In this document: piece by piece, positions 40,420-48,780 of the stretch | Layout of the letters: each line of letters begins with the position of its first letter | Numbering within the stretch: the stretch's first letter is position 1 | From: Deltaproteobacteria bacterium | Lineage (GTDB): Bacteria; Desulfobacterota; Desulfobulbia; Desulfobulbales; Desulfurivibrionaceae | NCBI GenBank assembly: GCA_021802775.1 | Contig: JAJZRJ010000010.1 | Coordinates: forward strand, 1-64,000 | DNA length: 64,000 bases | Direction: 5' to 3' | Notes under the pieces: model-generated | Told to the model about the DNA's origin: nothing | Seen by the model: the letters and a program-made list of their open reading frames with translations, nothing else | Database searches by the model: none | Program-made: the position numbers and the translations under genes

Positions 40420-41844
40420 TCAATATACCTCGAATTGGTCGGTCCAGGTCTGAATTTTGGCCACCAGCCGGCCCACCGTCATCTTGCCCGTGCCCTTGGC
40501 CTCGTCCTTGTCGCGGCGGTCTTCCGTCACCGTGAACTCGACGGGTTTGTAGTTGTCCACATACTGTTCCAGTCGGGAACCGTAGGCGTTGATCAGCCCC
40601 TTCATGAACTGCACCAGGGCGTCGTGGGGAAAGGGCCGGTTGTAGCCATCCAGCTGGTCTTCCAGAAAGTTTTTCAGCTTGGCGAGTTCGCTTTCGGTGG
40701 TGCCGTAATAGATGTGGCAGGAGTTGAGCACCGCCACAGCCTTGTCCTGGAGTTCGGCGGCGGTGATCGACTTCTGGCCGGAGAGCGACTGGAGCAGGAG
40801 TTTTAAGGTCCGCAAGAAGCCCTGCACGCCCAGGAAGAAATCCGGCACTTTTTCCGCAGCCACGGTTACCGGGTTAAGCGGAGAGCCGGTCTCGCGCACC
40901 TGGCGTTTGATCTCCTCCAGCATCGGCCCGGTGGTGGTGGCGTAGAGCAGATCGAGGTGCTTGAGAAAGACCGGCAGCAGTTCCATCTGGCGCAGGGCCT
41001 TGGCCCGGTTGTACAGCGAGGAGAGGGCATTGCCCACTGCCATGGTGACCTCCGGCAGTTCTTTGATCACGGTGGCCAGTTCCGCCTGCCGGAGCTTTTC
41101 GAGCTGCTGGGTGACGGCGGTAACCCTTTCCAGTTCGCCGGGTGGATATTGGTGAAAATCCTCGATGTAGGCCTTGATCTGGTCGGCCGCCTTGACCGCG
41201 GCGTAGATCTGGTGTTCCAGGATTGCGGCGGCCAGCCCCGGCAGCCCTTTCAGTTCGATGGCCTTGAATTTCTGCTCCAGCGTGGTTGCTCTGGCCTGGC
41301 AGCGAGGCAGCGAGGCCCCGGTCGCCTCCTGGTCCGTCTCGTTGACAAAGCAGAGGAAGCGGTAGCCTTCATCCACGCGGTCGGCGTGGATTTCCTTGAG
41401 TTTTTTGGCCTGCGGTACGAGGTTCTGTAAGCTCAGTTGCCCCCGCAGCCGTTTCTGGCAATCGAGGAGCAGGGTGCACTGGTTCGTGAGTTCGTTGAGT
41501 GGGCCGGTCAGCGTATCGCACTCCTGTTCCAGCCGTTTGGCAAGGGACAAGGCCATGGCCGGCTTGATTGTCTGGCGCTTGAGGTCGAGGGCCAGGCCTT
41601 GCAGTTCGTTTTCCAGCCGCTCGACATGGCGTAAGATTTCCTTTGGTTGGTTTTTGTAAGTGTCGAGGGCCTTCTTGTAGTTATCAGTGAGACTGAAGGC
41701 CTCGAAAAGTTGGCTGGTTTTCTCGAAGTTGATCCGGTCCCACTGGCGCAACTCCGCATCGGCCATGAGCGAATCGGTCACGGTTGTGGTGGTTTGCAGG
41801 ACGGAATGGACCTGCGCGATAATGGACTGGGGCGTGTAGCTCAT
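40420..41844 (-). CDS. Uncharacterised helical protein
   Basis: I do not recognise this 474-residue protein. It is predominantly helical with long charged stretches (FEKTSQLFEAFSLTDNYKKALDTYKNQPKEILRHVERLENELQGLALDLKRQ; VTAVTQQLEKLRQAELATVIKEL) suggesting coiled-coil or bundle structure. There is no signal peptide, membrane helix or Cys motif. The last part, FTVTEDRRDKDEAKGTGKMTVGRLVAKIQTWTDQFEVY, is more compact. It is followed immediately by the small membrane protein, so the pair may act together. Confidence 0.75.
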   Translation of the reverse strand: MSYTPQSIIAQVHSVLQTTTTVTDSLMADAELRQWDRINFEKTSQLFEAFSLTDNYKKALDTYKNQPKEILRHVERLENELQGLALDLKRQTIKPAMALSLAKRLEQECDTLTGPLNELTNQCTLLLDCQKRLRGQLSLQNLVPQAKKLKEIHADRVDEGYRFLCFVNETDQEATGASLPRCQARATTLEQKFKAIELKGLPGLAAAILEHQIYAAVKAADQIKAYIEDFHQYPPGELERVTAVTQQLEKLRQAELATVIKELPEVTMAVGNALSSLYNRAKALRQMELLPVFLKHLDLLYATTTGPMLEEIKRQVRETGSPLNPVTVAAEKVPDFFLGVQGFLRTLKLLLQSLSGQKSITAAELQDKAVAVLNSCHIYYGTTESELAKLKNFLEDQLDGYNRPFPHDALVQFMKGLINAYGSRLEQYVDNYKPVEFTVTEDRRDKDEAKGTGKMTVGRLVAKIQTWTDQFEVY

Positions 41845-41995
41845 GCAGAATCAGGTGATCTTTAGTCTTTGCCGGGGGAGAACAGCGCGGGACCCGGGAA
41901 TCCCATCTCTATACCAGATTTTTCTGGCAGGGAGGAACAGAAAAAAAGTACTCTGCGCCGGAAGGGAGCCGGCGGCCGATGCTGCCGGGAAAGAC

Positions 41996-42023
41996 TTGAC
42001 AAATCGGGCGGATAGGCTATGCT
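41996..42023 (+). promoter_or_regulatory. Sigma70-like promoter upstream of the hisI-hisG unit
   Basis: TTGACA (41996-42001) and TATGCT (42018-42023) are separated by 16 bp. Transcription would start near 42030, just before the small Cys-rich gene at 42045 and hisI. Confidence 0.6.
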
Positions 42024-42044
42024 GCCCTTCTTTTGGAAACCAGC

Positions 42045-42248
42045 ATGGAATTGGTGTGCGAGAAATGCAAAGAGCAGGTCGCGGGGGCAGGAGCGCGTTG
42101 CCGACGGCCTACGGAATACTGTAGGTTCCGCTCCGCCTGCCTGATTCATTTTCTCTCCAGGGAACCGGGAACCGGGGAGGCGGCCGAGGCGAATCCGCAA
42201 GCCGCGCCGACGAAGGAAAAGACGAGCGATGACCACTCCGCGTTTTGA
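42045..42248 (+). CDS. Small Cys-rich protein overlapping hisI
   Basis: This 67-residue protein starts [26 protein letters not shown] and continues [15 protein letters not shown], with a CxxC and two further spaced Cys, then a low-complexity polar tail. The ordered N-terminal half resembles small metal-binding proteins of sulfate reducers, but I know no name. It begins 15 bp after a predicted transcription start and its last 20 bp overlap hisI in another frame, implying coupled translation. It could be spurious; the Cys spacing argues that it is real. Confidence 0.5.
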   Translation: MELVCEKCKEQVAGAGARCRRPTEYCRFRSACLIHFLSREPGTGEAAEANPQAAPTKEKTSDDHSAF

Positions 42249-42606
42249 TAAGGGCAACGGCCTGCTGCCTGCCATTGCCCAGGATTATAAGACCGGCGAG
42301 GTGTTGATGATGGCCTATATCAACGAAGAGGCCTGGCGGCAGACCCTGGCCACCGGCAAGGCCCACTACTGGAGCCGCAGCCGCAACAAGATCTGGCTCA
42401 AGGGCGAGTCGTCCGGCCATGTGCAATTGGTGAAGGAGATTCTGATCGACTGCGATGCCGATACCGTGCTCTACAAGGTGGAGCAACTGGGCGGCGCAGC
42501 CTGCCATACCGGCTATCGCAGCTGTTTCCATCGGCTGGTGCGGGGCGAGGAGTTGACCGTGGTGGGCGAACGGGTATTTGATCCGGCGGAGGTATACAGG
42601 AAATGA
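42229..42606 (+). CDS. hisI: Phosphoribosyl-AMP cyclohydrolase
   Basis: This 125-residue enzyme catalyses the third step of histidine synthesis. The conserved Asp/Cys metal ligands lie in [27 protein letters not shown], preceded by [13 protein letters not shown] and [20 protein letters not shown]. It is the stand-alone HisI without the HisE domain. Its stop overlaps hisG by 4 bp. Confidence 0.95.
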   Translation: MTTPRFDKGNGLLPAIAQDYKTGEVLMMAYINEEAWRQTLATGKAHYWSRSRNKIWLKGESSGHVQLVKEILIDCDADTVLYKVEQLGGAACHTGYRSCFHRLVRGEELTVVGERVFDPAEVYRK

Positions 42607-43475
42607 ACGTGTTGAAAATCGGCATTCCCAAGGGCAGCCTGGAGAAGGCGACCATCGAGTTGTTTGAAAAATCGGGCTGGAGCATCAAGCTCTCCTCCCG
42701 CAACTATTTCCCCGAGATCGACGACCCGGAACTCGCCTGCTCCATCTGCCGGCCGCAGGAGATGTCGGCCTACGTGGAAAAGGGCGTGCTCGACGCCGGC
42801 ATCACCGGCAAGGACTGGACCCTGGAAAACGAGTCCGACGTGGTGGTGGCGGCGGACCTGGTCTATTCCAAGGTGAGCAAGCGGCCGACCCGCTGGGTGC
42901 TGGCGGTGCCGGGGGATTCCGACATCCACCGCCTGGAGGACCTGGAGGGCAAGAAGATCGCCACCGAGCTGGTCAACTACACCAGGAAGTTCTTTGCCGA
43001 GCGCCGAATCAACGTCGATATCGCCTTCTCCTGGGGCGCTACCGAGGCCAAGGTGATCTCCGGGCTGGCCGACGCCATTGTCGAGGTGACCGAGACCGAA
43101 TCCACCATCCGCGCCCATGGCCTCAGGATCATCCATGAATTGATGGCCTCCAACACCCAGTTCATCGTCAACAAGGCGGCCTGGAGCGACCCGTGGAAGC
43201 GGGAAAAGATCGAGAACATCGCGTTGCTGCTGCAAGGGGCGTTGCGGGCCGACAAACTGGTGGGGCTCAAGATGAACGTGCCGCAGCAGAAGCTCGATGC
43301 CGTCATCGGCATGCTGCCGAGCCTGAATGCCCCGACCGTTTCCCCGCTCTACCAGACCGACTGGTTCTCGGTGGAGACGGTGATCTCCGAGCATGAGGTG
43401 CGCGATCTCATCCCCCGGCTGCTCAAATCGGGCGCCGAGGGCATCATTGAATATTCCCTCAACAAGGTCATCTGA
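42603..43475 (+). CDS. hisG: ATP phosphoribosyltransferase, long form
   Basis: This 290-residue enzyme commits PRPP and ATP to histidine synthesis. It is the long (HisG-L) form: the catalytic part ([47 protein letters not shown]) is followed by a C-terminal ACT-like regulatory domain (residues about 210-290, [31 protein letters not shown]) that mediates histidine feedback. It does not need HisZ. Coupled to hisI by an ATGA overlap. Confidence 0.95.
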   Translation: MNVLKIGIPKGSLEKATIELFEKSGWSIKLSSRNYFPEIDDPELACSICRPQEMSAYVEKGVLDAGITGKDWTLENESDVVVAADLVYSKVSKRPTRWVLAVPGDSDIHRLEDLEGKKIATELVNYTRKFFAERRINVDIAFSWGATEAKVISGLADAIVEVTETESTIRAHGLRIIHELMASNTQFIVNKAAWSDPWKREKIENIALLLQGALRADKLVGLKMNVPQQKLDAVIGMLPSLNAPTVSPLYQTDWFSVETVISEHEVRDLIPRLLKSGAEGIIEYSLNKVI

Positions 43476-43513
43476 CCGCGTTCGCGGTTGGGTTTACGCG
43501 GGGAGGAGCGGAC

Positions 43514-44095
43514 GTGCGCTGTAGCGAGGTCGAGTTCATCGACAGTGTCTTTGCCCTGCGGCGGCTGCCGGAGGCGGATCTGCCGGAGGTCGCCTTTGCG
43601 GGGCGATCCAACGTCGGCAAGTCGAGCCTGATGAACCGGCTCCTGAACCGCAAGTCGCTGGTCAAGGTGAGCACCAAGCCGGGCAAGACCCAGAGCCTCA
43701 ATTTTTTCCGGGTGGACCAGCGCTGCTATTTCGTCGATCTGCCGGGCTACGGCTTCGCCAAAGTGGACAAGAAGCTGCAGGATGCCTGGCAGGCGTTGAT
43801 TGCCGGTTATATCGAGACGCGGCCGACCCTGCGTTGCGTGGTGGTCATCGTTGATCTCCGCCACGCCCCCAAGGAACTCGATCGCATGCTCATCGACTGG
43901 CTGCGGACCAAGGCGATCCCCCACCTGCTGGTCTACACCAAGATGGACAAACTCTCCCGCAACGAGCAGGCCAAGCAGGCGCGATTGCTGGACGCGGGCT
44001 TCGGGGTGACGGCGGCTGACCGCCTGCTTTTTTCCGCCAAGACCGGCGAGGGCCGGGAGGCGTTGCTCGAAAGACTTGACGCCGCGCTTGCGTAG
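43514..44095 (+). CDS. engB: Ribosome-biogenesis GTPase EngB/YsxC
   Basis: This 193-residue TRAFAC GTPase has the full G-motif set: GRSNVGKSSLMNRL (G1), TKPGKTQSLNF (G2), DLPGYGFAKV (G3), YTKMDKLS (G4) and FSAKTGEG (G5). It assists large-subunit assembly. The start is GTG at 43514 with a GGGGAGGAG site. It follows hisG by 38 bp. Confidence 0.95.
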   Translation: MRCSEVEFIDSVFALRRLPEADLPEVAFAGRSNVGKSSLMNRLLNRKSLVKVSTKPGKTQSLNFFRVDQRCYFVDLPGYGFAKVDKKLQDAWQALIAGYIETRPTLRCVVVIVDLRHAPKELDRMLIDWLRTKAIPHLLVYTKMDKLSRNEQAKQARLLDAGFGVTAADRLLFSAKTGEGREALLERLDAALA

Positions 44096-44181
44096 TGTTT
44101 TCTTGCTGCTTGGAATGACGGGCTTGCCGGCGGCGTGGCCGGCAGGGGGCGGTGTACGGACGTAACGGAGAGGTGACGGCA

Positions 44182-44475
44182 ATGGACGCGAAAGTCAGGG
44201 ATTGGCCATGTTGGGAGATCACCCGGTGCACGAGAGAGGATTGCAGCCTCTCCCGGCAGCAGGATGCTGATGTCAAGCCATGCTGGGAGATCGCCGATGA
44301 ACTCGACGATTACCGCAGCGCCCTCAATGTCTGCAAGGACTGCATCGTCTATGTCACCAAGCAGAACTCCTCTCCGCTCACCGAGGCGGAACTGGAGGAG
44401 ATCGTCGGCGCCAAACAGGTGGAGTGCGTGCTGGCGGGCAAGTGCCCCAGCGACAAGAAGGAGAAAACCGCATAG
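44182..44475 (+). CDS. Two-CW domain protein
   Basis: This 97-residue protein has two Cys-Trp modules, PCWEITRCTREDC and PCWEIADEL...CKDCIVYV, plus a late Cys. The spacing matches the small two-CW domain proteins of Desulfobacterota, probably metal- or redox-active but of unknown role. The ATG at 44182 has a GGAGAGG site; a GTG 30 bp earlier is less likely. Confidence 0.82.
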   Translation: MDAKVRDWPCWEITRCTREDCSLSRQQDADVKPCWEIADELDDYRSALNVCKDCIVYVTKQNSSPLTEAELEEIVGAKQVECVLAGKCPSDKKEKTA

Positions 44476-44479
44476 GCGG

Positions 44480-46285
44480 TCAGCCCTGGTCCGACTTGAG
44501 CACCGCCAGGAAGGCGCTCTGCGGAATTTCGACGTTGCCCACGGTCTTCATCCGTTTCTTGCCCGCCTTCTGCTTTTCCAAAAGTTTCCGTTTCCGGCTG
44601 ATATCGCCGCCATAGCATTTGGCCAGCACGTCCTTCCTGAGCGCCGAGATATTGGAGCGGGCGACGATGCCGCCGCCGATGGCCGCCTGGATGGCGATCT
44701 TGAACATCTGGCGCGGAATCTCTTCCTTGAGCCGTTCGCAGGTGGAGAGCCCCCTGGCCCGCGCGCCGTTCCGGTGCACCAGCTGGGAGAGGGCGTCCAC
44801 CTTCTCGCCGTTCACCAGGATGTCGAGTTTGACCAGATCGCTCTCCCGGTAGTCCATCAATTCGTAATCAAAGGAGCCATACCCCTGGGTGATCGATTTC
44901 AGCCGGTCGTAGAAGTCGTAGATCACCTCGGCCAGCGGCAGTTCGCAGGTGAATTCGATGCGGCCCGGCATCGGGTAGTGGTGGTTGGTGTTGACCCCGC
45001 GCCGTTCCATGCAGAGGGTCATCACCCCGCCCATGTAACGTTCCGGCATGAGGATGGTGGCCTTGATGTACGGCTCGTCGATGCGGTCGATGCGGGTCGG
45101 GTCCGGAAAGTAGGCCGGGTTGTCCACCTCGATCATGGTGCCGTCGTTCAGATAGACATGGTAGTTGACCGACGGCACGGTGAGGATGAGCGAGAGATCG
45201 AACTCGCGTTCCAGCCGCTCCTGCACCACCTCGAGATGGAGCAGGCCGAGGAAGCCGCAGCGGAAGCCGAAGCCCAGCGCGGTAGAGCTGTCTTTCTGGA
45301 AGGTGAGCGCCGCGTCGTTCAGCGTGAGCTTCTCCATGGCCGCGGCCAGGGCCTCGTAGTCGTCGGTGGAAACCGGGTAGATGGAGGAGAAGACCACCTG
45401 CCGCGCCTCCTTGAAGCCGGGCAGCGGCTTGGCGCAGGGGCGTTCTCGGAGGGTGATGGTATCGCCGGCGCGGGTGTCGCCGATGTTCTTGATGCCGGCG
45501 ATGATGTAGCCGACCTGGCCGGCGGTCAGCTCCGGCTGCGGCACGCTCCGGAGCCGGAAGAAGCCGACCTCCTCCACCCGGTAGGTGGCATTGTTGGAGA
45601 GGAAGAGGATGGTGTCGCCGGCCTTGACCCGCCCCTGGAACACGCGGCAGGAGATGATGGTGCCGCGGAAGGAGTCGTACCGGGCGTCGAAGATCAGGGC
45701 TTCGAACGGCGCCTCCGGGTCGCCCTGGGGCGGCGGCAGGTATTTGACCACCGCCTCGAGGATGGTATCCACTCCGAGGCCGGTCTTGGCCGAGCATTTC
45801 CGGATGCGCTCGCCCTCAAGGCCGAGATCGCCGGTGATCTGGGCGGCGATGGCCTCGGGGTCGGCGGCAGGCAGGTCGATCTTGTTGATGACCGGAATGA
45901 TCTCCAGATCGTGTTCCATGGCCAGATAAAGGTTGGCCAGGGTCTGAGCCTCGACACCTTGGGCGGCATCGACCAGCAGCAGGGCTCCTTCGCAGGAGGC
46001 AAGCGCCCGGGAGACCTCGTAGCTGAAATCCACGTGGCCCGGGGTGTCGACCAGATTGAGGAGGTACTCCTGGCCATCCTTGGCGCGGTAGGGCAGGCAG
46101 ATGGTCTGGCTCTTGATGGTGATGCCGCGCTCCCGCTCGATCTCCATGTTGTCGAGCAGCTGATCCTGGAACTCGCGGTCGGTCACCATGCCGCAGAGCT
46201 GGATGAGGCGGTCGGCCAGGGTGGACTTGCCGTGGTCGATGTGGGCGATGATGCTGAAGTTGCGAATGTTTTTTAGCTGTACCAT
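44480..46285 (-). CDS. lepA: Elongation factor 4 (LepA)
   Basis: This 601-residue ribosomal GTPase has AHIDHGKSTLADRLI (G1), RERGITIKSQT (G2), DTPGHVDF (G3), NKIDLP (G4), EF-G-like domains and the LepA-specific C-terminus ending VEIPQSAFLAVLKSDQG. Length is standard. It acts on stalled or initiating ribosomes. It is convergent with the two-CW gene and divergent from rpoH. Confidence 0.96.
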   Translation of the reverse strand: MVQLKNIRNFSIIAHIDHGKSTLADRLIQLCGMVTDREFQDQLLDNMEIERERGITIKSQTICLPYRAKDGQEYLLNLVDTPGHVDFSYEVSRALASCEGALLLVDAAQGVEAQTLANLYLAMEHDLEIIPVINKIDLPAADPEAIAAQITGDLGLEGERIRKCSAKTGLGVDTILEAVVKYLPPPQGDPEAPFEALIFDARYDSFRGTIISCRVFQGRVKAGDTILFLSNNATYRVEEVGFFRLRSVPQPELTAGQVGYIIAGIKNIGDTRAGDTITLRERPCAKPLPGFKEARQVVFSSIYPVSTDDYEALAAAMEKLTLNDAALTFQKDSSTALGFGFRCGFLGLLHLEVVQERLEREFDLSLILTVPSVNYHVYLNDGTMIEVDNPAYFPDPTRIDRIDEPYIKATILMPERYMGGVMTLCMERRGVNTNHHYPMPGRIEFTCELPLAEVIYDFYDRLKSITQGYGSFDYELMDYRESDLVKLDILVNGEKVDALSQLVHRNGARARGLSTCERLKEEIPRQMFKIAIQAAIGGGIVARSNISALRKDVLAKCYGGDISRKRKLLEKQKAGKKRMKTVGNVEIPQSAFLAVLKSDQG

Positions 46286-46473
46286 GGCGGCCTGTGTGGT
46301 GCGGGCGGTTTTGCCGGTGCATCCGCTGCCCGAGGGGGAAATTTTCTACCATAAAATCAGCCGGCTGCAAACAGAATTCTCGCGGCTCCCCGGCAACAGG
46401 AGGGTTGCGGGGTGACTATTGATGGCAATATTTGCCCAAATCGGGTATGACCGGCAAAATGGCCCGGAAAGGC

Positions 46474-46540
46474 TTGACCTTTCCGGTGGGGCCAACAATA
46501 ATGATGAGTACTCTGGCGGGCAGGCACCTGATTGCCCGCC
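46474..46540 (+). promoter_or_regulatory. rpoH promoter and 5' UTR hairpin
   Basis: TTGACC (46474-46479) and AATAAT (46497-46502) are 17 bp apart. The transcript would contain GGCGGGCA (46515-46522) paired with TGCCCGCC (46533-46540), ending 10 bp before the rpoH start. No Shine-Dalgarno is seen in that gap. It may regulate translation, but the hairpin does not cover a ribosome site in the way a classic thermosensor does. Confidence 0.45.
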
Positions 46541-46550
46541 ACACCGATAG

Positions 46551-47522
46551 ATGACCATGAACGACGACCCGGAACTCCTCGACATCTCCGACGACGGCCC
46601 CGAGCCGCTGGCCCACCCCCTGGTGACCCTGGGCGATGACCAGCATCTGCCCGTGGCGGGTAATGCCGCGTTGCATCGCTATCTTCAGGAGATCAGCCAG
46701 TACAGACTCCTCTCCCGCGAAGAGGCCGACGAGCTGGCCCGGCGCTACAAGGAAACCGGCGACAAGGAGGCGGCCTACAAGCTGGTCACCGCCAACCTCC
46801 GGCTGGTGGTCAAGGTGGCCATGGATTTCCAGAAATACTGGATGCAGAACTTCCTCGACCTCATTCAGGAGGGCAACATCGGCCTGGTGCAGGCGGTGAA
46901 GAAGTTCGACCCGTACCGCCAGGTGAAGTTTTCCTACTATGCAGCCTACTGGATCCGCGCCTACATCCTCAAGTTCATCATGGACAACTGGCGGCTGGTG
47001 AAGATCGGCACCACCCAGGCCCAGCGCAAGCTCTTCTTCAGCCTTAACAAGGAGAAGAAACTTCTCGAATCGCAGGGGTTCAAGGCCGAGCCCAAACTCC
47101 TCGCCGAACGGCTCAACGTGAAGGAGAGCGAGGTCATCGAGATGAGCCAGCGCATGGACAACTGGGATGTTTCGCTGGAAAGCCCGGTGCGCGAGGATTC
47201 CGATGAGGAGCAGAAGAACTTTCTGCCCGTGGCCGGCCCCTCGGTGGAGGAGCGGGTGGCGGAGAAGGAGATCCGCGAATGGATGGCCGATATCCTGGCC
47301 AAACTGCTCAAAACCCTGAACGACAAGGAACAAGCCATTTTGCGCGAACGGCTGCTGAGCGACGAGCCGCTCACCCTGCAGGACATCGCCGACCGCTTTG
47401 GCGTCTCCCGTGAGCGGGTGCGGCAGATCGAGGTGAATCTGCTGGCCAAGATGCGTAAGTACATCGAAAAAGAGGTGCCGGATATCAAGGATTTCCTCGA
47501 GGAATTCCTCAACCCCTGGTAA
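46551..47522 (+). CDS. rpoH: RNA polymerase sigma-32 factor
   Basis: This 323-residue sigma factor has region 1.2/2 (RYLQEISQYRLLSREEADELARRY; NLRLVVKVAMDF), the region 2.3-2.4 FDPYRQVKFSYYAAYWIRAYILKFIMDNWRLVKIGTTQAQRKLFFSL containing the RpoH-box-like QRKLFF, and region 4 (RFGVSRERVRQIEVNLLAKMRKYI). It should direct heat-shock transcription. Two ATGs (46551, 46557) are possible; the first is used. The acidic N-terminal extension is longer than in E. coli. Confidence 0.93.
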   Translation: MTMNDDPELLDISDDGPEPLAHPLVTLGDDQHLPVAGNAALHRYLQEISQYRLLSREEADELARRYKETGDKEAAYKLVTANLRLVVKVAMDFQKYWMQNFLDLIQEGNIGLVQAVKKFDPYRQVKFSYYAAYWIRAYILKFIMDNWRLVKIGTTQAQRKLFFSLNKEKKLLESQGFKAEPKLLAERLNVKESEVIEMSQRMDNWDVSLESPVREDSDEEQKNFLPVAGPSVEERVAEKEIREWMADILAKLLKTLNDKEQAILRERLLSDEPLTLQDIADRFGVSRERVRQIEVNLLAKMRKYIEKEVPDIKDFLEEFLNPW

Positions 47523-47525
47523 TTC

Positions 47526-47541
47526 GGGGGCACACGCCCCC
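47526..47541 (+). terminator. Hairpin after rpoH
   Basis: GGGGGC and GCCCCC pair with a 4-nt loop ACAC, 4 bp after the rpoH stop. No T-run follows, so termination efficiency is uncertain; it marks the rpoH/aminotransferase boundary. Confidence 0.4.
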
Positions 47542-47570
47542 AATGCCATAATATCGCCAGCGAGAGTGAC

Positions 47571-48764
47571 ATGACCGTACCCCTGCTTGACCTGAAGGCG
47601 CAGCTTGCCCCGCTGCGCGATGAGATTATGACCGCGGTCACCGAGGTGATCGATTCCACGACCTACATCATGGGACCCAAGGTCGAGGTCTTGGAACGCC
47701 AGGTGGCCGAGTATTGCGGGGTGCGGCACGCCATCGGCGTTTCCAGCGGCACCGATGCCCTGCTCCTGGCCCTGATGGCCGTGGATGTCGGGCCCGGCGA
47801 CGTGGTGCTCACCACGCCCTATACCTTTTTCGCCACCATGGGCAGCATCCTGCGTCTGGGTGCCCGGCCCCTCTTCGTCGACATCGATCCGGTTTCCTAC
47901 AACATGGACCCGCGGCAGGCGGAGGTCGTGCTCACAGCGAATCCCGAAGCCGCTGCCAAGCTCAAGGCGATCATGCCGGTGCATCTCTATGGTCAGTGCG
48001 CCGACATGGCGGCGTTGGCGCAACTCGCTGCCCGGTACGGCGTGCCGGTGATCGAGGATGCGGCCCAGGCCATCGGCGCGGTCTGTCCGCTGGACGAAAA
48101 GGGGAAGACCGTATGGCAGCGGGCCGGCAGCATGGGAACCGCGGGCTGCTTTTCCTTCTTTCCCAGCAAGAACCTCGGCGGTATTGGCGATGGCGGCATG
48201 ATCGTCACCAACGATTCGGCCCTGGCGGAAAAGATGCGCATCCTCCGGGTGCACGGCAGTGCGCCGAAGTATTATCACCGGCTGATCGGGGGCAATTTCC
48301 GGCTCGACCCGATCCAGGCGGTGGTGCTCGGCATCAAGCTGCCCCATCTGCCGGCCTGGCATCAGGCGCGACGCGACAACGCGGCCCGCTACCAGCGATT
48401 GTTTACCGAGACCGGATTGCCGGCGCGCGGCGCGGTCACGCTGCCGCGGGCAGTCTACGCGGCGGCAGCGCATCAAGGCGGCGGGGCTGACCACCACATC
48501 TATAATCAATTTGTCATCCGGGCGCGGAACCGGGACGGACTCATCAAGCATCTGCATGGTTCCGGCATCGGCGCGGAGATCTATTATCCGGTGCCGCTCC
48601 ACCAGCAGGAGTGTGTGGCCCATCTCGGCTATCACCGGCTCTCCTTCCCCGAGGCGGAAAGGGCGGCGCGGGAGACCCTGGCCCTGCCGATCTACCCGGA
48701 ACTCACCGGGGCCATGCAGCAGGAAGTCGTGGCGGCGATTGCTGCCTATTACCGAGATCGCTAG
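47571..48764 (+). CDS. DegT/DnrJ/EryC1/StrS sugar aminotransferase
   Basis: This 397-residue PLP enzyme starts [40 protein letters not shown] and has [26 protein letters not shown] and the Lys in [17 protein letters not shown]. It resembles nucleotide-sugar C3/C4 aminotransferases such as WbpE used for O-antigen or capsule sugars. The following gene encodes a TPR/beta-barrel export protein 16 bp away, which supports a surface-polysaccharide role, though the substrate cannot be named. Confidence 0.88.
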   Translation: MTVPLLDLKAQLAPLRDEIMTAVTEVIDSTTYIMGPKVEVLERQVAEYCGVRHAIGVSSGTDALLLALMAVDVGPGDVVLTTPYTFFATMGSILRLGARPLFVDIDPVSYNMDPRQAEVVLTANPEAAAKLKAIMPVHLYGQCADMAALAQLAARYGVPVIEDAAQAIGAVCPLDEKGKTVWQRAGSMGTAGCFSFFPSKNLGGIGDGGMIVTNDSALAEKMRILRVHGSAPKYYHRLIGGNFRLDPIQAVVLGIKLPHLPAWHQARRDNAARYQRLFTETGLPARGAVTLPRAVYAAAAHQGGGADHHIYNQFVIRARNRDGLIKHLHGSGIGAEIYYPVPLHQQECVAHLGYHRLSFPEAERAARETLALPIYPELTGAMQQEVVAAIAAYYRDR

Positions 48765-48780
48765 GAGAGAGGACGAAGCA

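Noticed and set aside
44264-46276. 670-codon forward frame across lepA
   Set aside because: Antisense shadow of lepA, whose protein motifs are complete on the reverse strand.
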